Assembly (NCBI GenBank): GCA_900552945.1
Contig: USBI01000051.1
Span: 1-11,353 of the forward strand
DNA from: an uncultured Oscillospiraceae bacterium
Lineage (GTDB): Bacteria; Bacillota; Clostridia; Oscillospirales; Ruminococcaceae
Reading direction: 5' to 3'
DNA length: 11,353 nt
This document shows positions 6,908 through 11,353 of the stretch, piece by piece. A program made the translations under genes and the position numbers. The notes beneath the pieces were generated by a model that was given only the letters and a program-made list of their open reading frames with translations, did no database searches and was not told where the DNA came from. Each line of letters begins with the position of its first letter. Within the stretch, counting starts at the first letter, position 1.

Positions 6908-8716
6908 TTATGAAAGCCTGCCTTCTTTGTTTTTCGGAGGATCATCGGGGTGGTTTGGTAAGCGGATGATAACCACCGTTCCGGCGCCTTCTTCGCTGTT
7001 GATTGTTAATCCGTAGGAAGATCCAAAATAAAGCTGCAGGCGCTTGTGAACGTTTAAAAGACCGATATGGGTGTGCTTTCCCTGATCTGCTTTGCGGATG
7101 TTTTCATTGAGAAGGTTACGCAGTTTATCAGCCGGAATGCCTACGCCATCGTCTTCTACGGTGAGAATCGTATCCGTTCCATCAGTCACGCCAAAAACGG
7201 AAATGGTTCCGCCTTCAATTTTAGGGTCAACGCCGTGAGTAATGGCGTTTTCAATGATCGGCTGCAAAATGAATTTTGGGGTCTTCACCTGCAAAAGCGA
7301 GGGGTCAATGTTGATGGAAACCTTGATTTTATCGCCATAACGATACTGTTGGATGAGCAGGTAGTTTTTTACATTGCGAATTTCATTTTCCAACGGGACA
7401 AAATCTGCTTCGCGCAGCCCTTCACGCATTAAATCGCCCAGCGCTTTCGCAATCTCACCGGCTTCCGGAACGCCGTGGATACGGGAAATCCAGTTGATTG
7501 TTTCAAGCGTATTATAGAGAAAATGCGGGTTGATTTGAAATTGCAGAAACTTCAATTCCGCTTGTTGTTTGAGCAGTTCCTTCTGGTAGATGGTCTGGAT
7601 GAGTTCGTTGGTGTTTTCAATCATGGTATTGAAGTTATCACTGAGAATGCCAACTTCGTCCTGTGAATGATAATCACTGCGAATGTTAAAATTCCCGTTT
7701 TGGACCTGCTGCATGGTTTTGGAGAGCCGGCTGATCGGGTTGGAGATGGATTTTGCGAGAAACACCGAAACGCTGAGGCTGAGAAGCAGAATAAAAATGG
7801 TAATGATAAAAAATGTTTGCGTCAGCGAAATGAAGTCTTGTTCAAAAGAAGTAGCGCTGACCTCGTAGAACAACCGCCACTGCCCACCGTTGATGTGTTT
7901 GCACGCAATATAAACATGTTGTCCGTTTATTGTCTGCAGAGAAAACGGGGTGCCGTCAGACTTAGATACCAAATTTAAGTAGTCTTGGCCTACACGGTTG
8001 CCCAATAGCGTTTTATCGCTGTGGGATATAATGTAGCCGTCTTTGTCGGTAATGAAAATTTCGTCTTCATTATAAAGGGAGATGCTGCTGTAAATATCAA
8101 ACAGAGCTTCTTCCGGCATGTTGATTACCAGATAAAACGCAGGGGACAGATCTGTACTGGAAATGATCAGCCGTACATAGGTGATTGTATCACTTTTTTC
8201 ACGAAGCCAGATTCCTTTGCTGGAATGGTCAATGACTTGTTTGAGTGCGTCTTCATCGGGAATAAGCGGCTCTGTACTGGGGTTGGAAATCGAGACCGAC
8301 GGATTATTGCAAAGCACAAGGGAAAGCGAACTGATCAAACCGGAATGGCTGTACAGCTGATCGCGCAGCGCGTCATTTGCAAGTTCAACACCTTGTTGCC
8401 GTTCTTCCGGTGTGGAATTGTCAGAACGCAGAAACGCTATGGACTGCTGAATATTTGGATCGTTTGCAAGCTTCATAAAGACGCCGTCAAGTTCACTTAC
8501 AGTGTTTTCCAAATTCGTTTTCAATTCAGACAGTACGTTGGATGTGTAAACAGAGGATTTTTGCTCCAATATGATTTTTGAATTCGTCAAATAAAAAACA
8601 GCCATTAGTGTGACCGGCAGCACGATTAACGCCGCAAATGAAATCAGCAGCTTTTTGCGTATCTGCAGGTCCAGAAATGACTGTTTGATTCGACGAAACG
8701 GATGTTTTACCTTCAT
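6908..8716 (-). CDS. YesM-type sensor histidine kinase
   Basis: The 602-residue membrane kinase has membrane segments at about 24-44 and 301-321 that bracket an extracellular sensing domain of roughly 255 residues (Cache-like by layout; ligand unknown). A HAMP linker (about 321-373) leads to the kinase core. The phospho-accepting histidine is H398 in LQFQINPHFLYNTLETINW, the His_kinase (LytS/YesM) family signature. The ATPase domain shows LQPIIENAITHG (484-494), EDDGVGI (521-527) and HIGLLNVHKRL (550-560). It would phosphorylate the response regulator encoded just upstream. The ATG at 8716 overlaps the regulator stop by four bases (ATGA), so translation is coupled. It is the last gene of the operon, before a terminator. 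This family commonly responds to extracellular carbohydrates and controls their transport and cleavage; that this one does is inferred from the GH43 neighbour. Confidence 0.93.
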   Translation of the reverse strand: MKVKHPFRRIKQSFLDLQIRKKLLISFAALIVLPVTLMAVFYLTNSKIILEQKSSVYTSNVLSELKTNLENTVSELDGVFMKLANDPNIQQSIAFLRSDNSTPEERQQGVELANDALRDQLYSHSGLISSLSLVLCNNPSVSISNPSTEPLIPDEDALKQVIDHSSKGIWLREKSDTITYVRLIISSTDLSPAFYLVINMPEEALFDIYSSISLYNEDEIFITDKDGYIISHSDKTLLGNRVGQDYLNLVSKSDGTPFSLQTINGQHVYIACKHINGGQWRLFYEVSATSFEQDFISLTQTFFIITIFILLLSLSVSVFLAKSISNPISRLSKTMQQVQNGNFNIRSDYHSQDEVGILSDNFNTMIENTNELIQTIYQKELLKQQAELKFLQFQINPHFLYNTLETINWISRIHGVPEAGEIAKALGDLMREGLREADFVPLENEIRNVKNYLLIQQYRYGDKIKVSINIDPSLLQVKTPKFILQPIIENAITHGVDPKIEGGTISVFGVTDGTDTILTVEDDGVGIPADKLRNLLNENIRKADQGKHTHIGLLNVHKRLQLYFGSSYGLTINSEEGAGTVVIIRLPNHPDDPPKNKEGRLS

Positions 8717-9549
8717 CGTTCGTCTGCACCAACTTCCAACGGATTGTTGTTGTTCAGCAGATTTTGCCGGAATTCAACAGGTGTCATTCCGTAATACCGT
8801 TTAAAAATCTGACTGAAATATTTTGAATCTTTGATTCCTACTGCCAACGCGATTTCGTAAACCTTGTTGTTTGGGTCGCGCAGCATATTGCACGCCTGTT
8901 CCATTCGCACCCGTGTCAAAATTTCCAAAAAGGTGTTTCCGGTTTCTTTTTTGACAAGCCGGCTTAAATAAACAGGGCAGAGGTGAACAATCTCACTCGC
9001 AGAGCCAAGGGTGATTGTTTCAGAATAATGGCTCTTTAGGTACTGAATCAGCTGCTTTACCGTTTCGTTGGTGAGCATTTCTTCATCCGGAAGCAGTTTG
9101 TCAAACAGAGCCATCTGGTTTTCTTTCACCTGGCGCATGAGCGAGCTTTGCTCGCTCATGATCAGGTTCTGCTGTTCGATCTGCAGTTTGGCTTTGTTGA
9201 CTGCTTCAAAGATTTCTGCCGGATCAGACGGCTTGAGAACAAACGCAACAACACCCAGCTCCACAGCTTCTCTTGCGTATTCAAATTCTTTGTAGCCGGT
9301 GAGGAAAATGACCTTTGTGAGAAGCCCTTTTTCTTTGATCATCCGTGCAATTTCAGTGCCTTTGTAGCCTTGCATGTGGATATCGGTCAAAAGAATGTCC
9401 GGCTTGAGCTGTTCCACCATTTCCCAGCATTCAGCGCCGTTGGAAGCCACACCTACAACGGTAACATCCACCGACTGCCAGTCAAGAGAACTGAGCCCTT
9501 TTCGAATAATGTGTTCATCATCCGCAATAATTAGAGTAGCCATTTTCAT
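8713..9549 (-). CDS. Response regulator with AraC-type DNA-binding domain (YesN-like)
   Basis: The 278-residue regulator has an N-terminal receiver domain (about 5-120) with the acidic pocket ADDE (9-12), phospho-acceptor D56 in ILLTDIHM, T84 in FLTGY and K106 in LKPSD. A linker of about 40 residues follows, then an AraC-family double helix-turn-helix (about 161-262), including LCPVYLSRLVKKETG and KYFSQIFKRYYGMTPVEFR. It is shorter than typical YesN proteins because their middle region is missing. I prefer ATG 9549, which has AAGGA five bases upstream; ATG 9543 and ATG 9555 are close alternatives in the same frame. It lies 48 bases after the glycosidase and overlaps the kinase by four bases, so it is the cognate partner. 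Expected role: activating sugar-use genes once phosphorylated; targets are unknown. Confidence 0.93.
   Translation of the reverse strand: MKMATLIIADDEHIIRKGLSSLDWQSVDVTVVGVASNGAECWEMVEQLKPDILLTDIHMQGYKGTEIARMIKEKGLLTKVIFLTGYKEFEYAREAVELGVVAFVLKPSDPAEIFEAVNKAKLQIEQQNLIMSEQSSLMRQVKENQMALFDKLLPDEEMLTNETVKQLIQYLKSHYSETITLGSASEIVHLCPVYLSRLVKKETGNTFLEILTRVRMEQACNMLRDPNNKVYEIALAVGIKDSKYFSQIFKRYYGMTPVEFRQNLLNNNNPLEVGADER
9136..9160 (-). repeat. Perfect 11-bp hairpin inside the response regulator gene
   Basis: CATGAGCGAGC (9136-9146) and its exact complement (9150-9160) are separated by only TTT. It lies in the linker between receiver and DNA-binding domains (about residues 131-139), where codon choice is flexible. 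It has no T tract on either side, so it is not a normal terminator. It could slow translation or be chance. Confidence 0.7.
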
Positions 9550-9597
9550 CACCATCCTTTTTCCCGGTCTCTACGGCCGGTTGCTGTTTGTGCAAAA

Positions 9598-11154
9598 TTA
9601 AAGAACTTCGTAGGTAAAGCTGTAGAAATCAATGTAAGAAGACTCATTGTATTCCAGATCGGCTGCATACATACCGATGAACGCGCCGGTAAAGCCGGTG
9701 TTGAAATCATCGGAAAGTACGGTTGTGTCAATGTCGTAGTCGATCTCGGTGAAATTGGTCCCGTCAAACGAATAAGAGAAACGAGCAGTTTCTTTATGAG
9801 CAGTAACACGCAGCCATACCTTTTCGGTACCGTTCGGGATTTCAATTTCATTGTCGCCCAGCGGCATTTCAAACTCGCGCTGTTTAAAGCTCATGATGGA
9901 GATGGTCTGACAATCTTTCACCTCATCGTAAGCAACCTTGAGCAGATACTGGCTGAGTTCGTCGTAACGGTAGAGCAAACCGCCGAATTTCTTGAAGTGG
10001 CGGTTGGGGTTGTTGAGGCAGGTCGTCGCCTGGAAATCCATGTGCATCTGACGGCGCACGAACATATTCTGGCGCTGGTTGGAGTAGAGCGACTCGCCTC
10101 CGTAAATGCGCAGGGTATTGTCCGGGCCAACCTGATGGGTACAGGGAACACGCAGTGAGTTGAACTCACGGTAGAATTCATCGGTTCCAAAGGTGTAATC
10201 ATAGAATTTCTTCTCGTGTTTTTCACCGTAGCCTTCAAATTCAGCATCCGGAACAACTGTTTTATTCTTTAAGTACGGCCAGTCGTTCTCCCAAATCATT
10301 TCATTGATGGAAGTTTCACGGCCCAGGACACAGCGCTTGTTATAATAGGGGCGAGAGCAGAGGAACGCGGTGAACCAACGGCCGTCCGGTCCCTGGCACC
10401 AGCTTGCGTGTCCGCATTTCTGAATGGGGGATTCCGGCGCGTCTTTGGTGGTGAGCAGGAAGGTGTTCGGATGCATTTCATACGGTCCGTAAATATTTCT
10501 GGAACGAGCAACGGTTGCCGCGTGGCCATAGAAGGTGCCGCCTTCCGCTACCAGGATGTAGTACCAGCCGTCTTTTTTATAAATGTGCGGACCTTCCACC
10601 CATTTATGGTCGGAACCTTTGAAAACCTTGACCGGTTCAGAAATCGGCTGAAGGGTGACCGGATCAAGCTCGGTCACAAGGATGCCGGAGAAGGTATCCG
10701 GGTTCGGTTTGCGGAAATCCCACTCCATATTGACAAAATATTTGCGGCCGTCATCATCGTGGAAGAGGGACGGGTCAAAACCGGAGCTGTTGATGTAAAC
10801 CGGTTCGCTCCAAGGACCTTTGATGTCCCGCGCGGTGGTGATGTAGTTGTGCGTATCTTTAAACGGAAGATGTTTCCACGCTTTGACATCGGTGAAAACG
10901 AGATAGAACATATCGTTGTGGTAGGTCAGGCAGGGAGCCCAAATGCCGGCAGATTCCACATTTCCCTGCATGTCAAGGTAATCGGTGCGGTCCAGCGGAG
11001 TGGCAACGCATTCCCAGTTTGCAAGGTCTTTGGACGCACTGATGCGTACACCCGGGAAATACTCAAAGGTGGAGTTTGCAACATAGAAGGTTCCGTCTAC
11101 GCAGATCATGGAAGGGTCTGCATGAAAGCCGGTTAGGACTGGATTCTGGATCAT
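9598..11154 (-). CDS. GH43 beta-xylosidase / alpha-arabinofuranosidase
   Basis: The 518-residue enzyme lacks a signal peptide, so it should act in the cytoplasm on imported short xylo- or arabino-oligosaccharides. It opens with NPVLTGFHADPSMICVDGTF and STFEYFPGVRI, typical of the GH43 xylosidases related to Selenomonas SXA. The three expected catalytic residues are visible: D13 (HADPS, general base), D127 (SGFDPSLF, pKa modulator) and E187 (KWVEGPHIY, general acid). H249 (CGHASW) and R279 (LGRET) are also in the expected places. The five-bladed propeller takes up about the first 320 residues and a beta-sandwich the C-terminal part (about 325-518). ATG 11154 has AAGGA eight bases upstream. It is the first gene of an operon with the response regulator and kinase, which suggests joint control. 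Exact substrate (xylobiose or arabinoside) is not determined. Confidence 0.93.
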   Translation of the reverse strand: MIQNPVLTGFHADPSMICVDGTFYVANSTFEYFPGVRISASKDLANWECVATPLDRTDYLDMQGNVESAGIWAPCLTYHNDMFYLVFTDVKAWKHLPFKDTHNYITTARDIKGPWSEPVYINSSGFDPSLFHDDDGRKYFVNMEWDFRKPNPDTFSGILVTELDPVTLQPISEPVKVFKGSDHKWVEGPHIYKKDGWYYILVAEGGTFYGHAATVARSRNIYGPYEMHPNTFLLTTKDAPESPIQKCGHASWCQGPDGRWFTAFLCSRPYYNKRCVLGRETSINEMIWENDWPYLKNKTVVPDAEFEGYGEKHEKKFYDYTFGTDEFYREFNSLRVPCTHQVGPDNTLRIYGGESLYSNQRQNMFVRRQMHMDFQATTCLNNPNRHFKKFGGLLYRYDELSQYLLKVAYDEVKDCQTISIMSFKQREFEMPLGDNEIEIPNGTEKVWLRVTAHKETARFSYSFDGTNFTEIDYDIDTTVLSDDFNTGFTGAFIGMYAADLEYNESSYIDFYSFTYEVL

Positions 11155-11190
11155 GGCAAAAATCCTTGTATTATAGAGTAGTAGTTATTA

Positions 11191-11298
11191 GAGCCCCTCT
11201 CCAAGGGCTGTGTGCTACACTGTAAGGGATGCTGTGGATTGGTGCAAATCTCCTACCACAAGATGGTTCAAGAAAGGTTCCAACCACAGCCCCTTACA
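11191..11298. repeat. Long imperfect hairpin region upstream of the GH43 gene
   Basis: This stretch holds nested inverted repeats. The largest pairs TGTAAGGG (11221-11228) with 11291-11298, GCTGTGG (11231-11237) with 11284-11290 and TTGG (11239-11242) with 11280-11283, about 19 pairs with two small bulges around a 37-base apical region containing ACCA/TGGT. On the left are two small hairpins, AGCCC/GGGCT (11192-11209) and GTGT/ACAC (11210-11220). On the minus strand it lies in the presumed leader of the GH43 operon, ending about 36 bases before the start codon. It could be a structured regulatory RNA, a small mobile-element end or a REP-like repeat; I match it to no known family. The rest of the segment to 11353 shows no convincing gene. 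Confidence 0.5.
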
Positions 11299-11353
11299 AT
11301 TTTGTTGATCAGTTAAATACCGCCAGACGGTTTATGTGGAACAAGGCTACAAA

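Noticed and set aside
11170..11175. Perfect TATAAT on the minus strand before the GH43 gene
   Set aside because: There is no -35 at a suitable distance, and a transcript starting from it would begin inside the ribosome binding site.
11229..11353. Open plus-strand frame from ATG 11229 to the window end (41 codons)
   Set aside because: There is no ribosome site at a proper distance, the frame overlaps the long hairpin, and the translation matches no family I recognise.
11309..11353. Possible C-terminal end of a further minus-strand gene (stop TGA at 11309-11311)
   Set aside because: Only 14 codons are visible, a competing frame also stops nearby, and nothing in the residues is diagnostic.

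Overview
The window looks like one end of a contig from a spore-forming gut-type clostridium, most probably in the Oscillospirales/Ruminococcaceae range. The evidence is an adjacent spoIVB-spo0A pair (endospore formers only), a ferredoxin-linked 2-oxoacid oxidoreductase (anaerobic metabolism), an intracellular GH43 glycosidase next to a YesM/YesN-type two-component system (plant polysaccharide use), strong AGGAGG ribosome sites and moderate GC. The genus is inference. The first 46 bases contain a complete Nextera transposase adapter, so the contig edge is a library artefact and not genomic sequence.

Layout: 13-46 adapter; 47-826 (-) an ADP-ribosylglycohydrolase-family gene cut off by the adapter; 898-951 a 20-bp-stem terminator; 982-1752 (-) spo0A with its own promoter-like sequence; 1912-3144 (-) spoIVB. 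A divergent intergenic region follows with a good sigma-A promoter facing right. It leads into a five-gene plus-strand operon at 3422-6726: a P-loop ATPase, a small 2[4Fe-4S] ferredoxin subunit, then the alpha, beta and gamma subunits of a 2-oxoacid:ferredoxin oxidoreductase of the Vor/Kor type. Two strong hairpin terminators (6736-6767 and 6853-6896) lie in the convergent gap. The right part is a minus-strand operon read from 11154 to 6908: GH43 glycosidase, AraC-type response regulator, YesM-type sensor kinase. The last 200 bases hold a long imperfect hairpin region without a recognisable gene.

How the genes work together: SpoIVB is the forespore-secreted protease that triggers sigma-K activation, and Spo0A is the master regulator of sporulation entry. 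The oxidoreductase subunits form one enzyme that oxidises 2-oxoacids (branched-chain or 2-oxoglutarate) with CoA and reduces ferredoxin. The ATPase ahead of it is probably an accessory or maturation factor, but this is inferred only from linkage. The GH43 enzyme would cleave xylo- or arabino-oligosaccharides in the cytoplasm, and the adjacent sensor/regulator pair may sense related sugars and control their use.

I found no CRISPR array, phage, complete insertion sequence, tRNA or rRNA. The most open questions are the ATPase coupled to the oxidoreductase operon and the structured element at 11191-11298. No stretch over 300 bases lacks a gene; the longest gap is 3145-3421.
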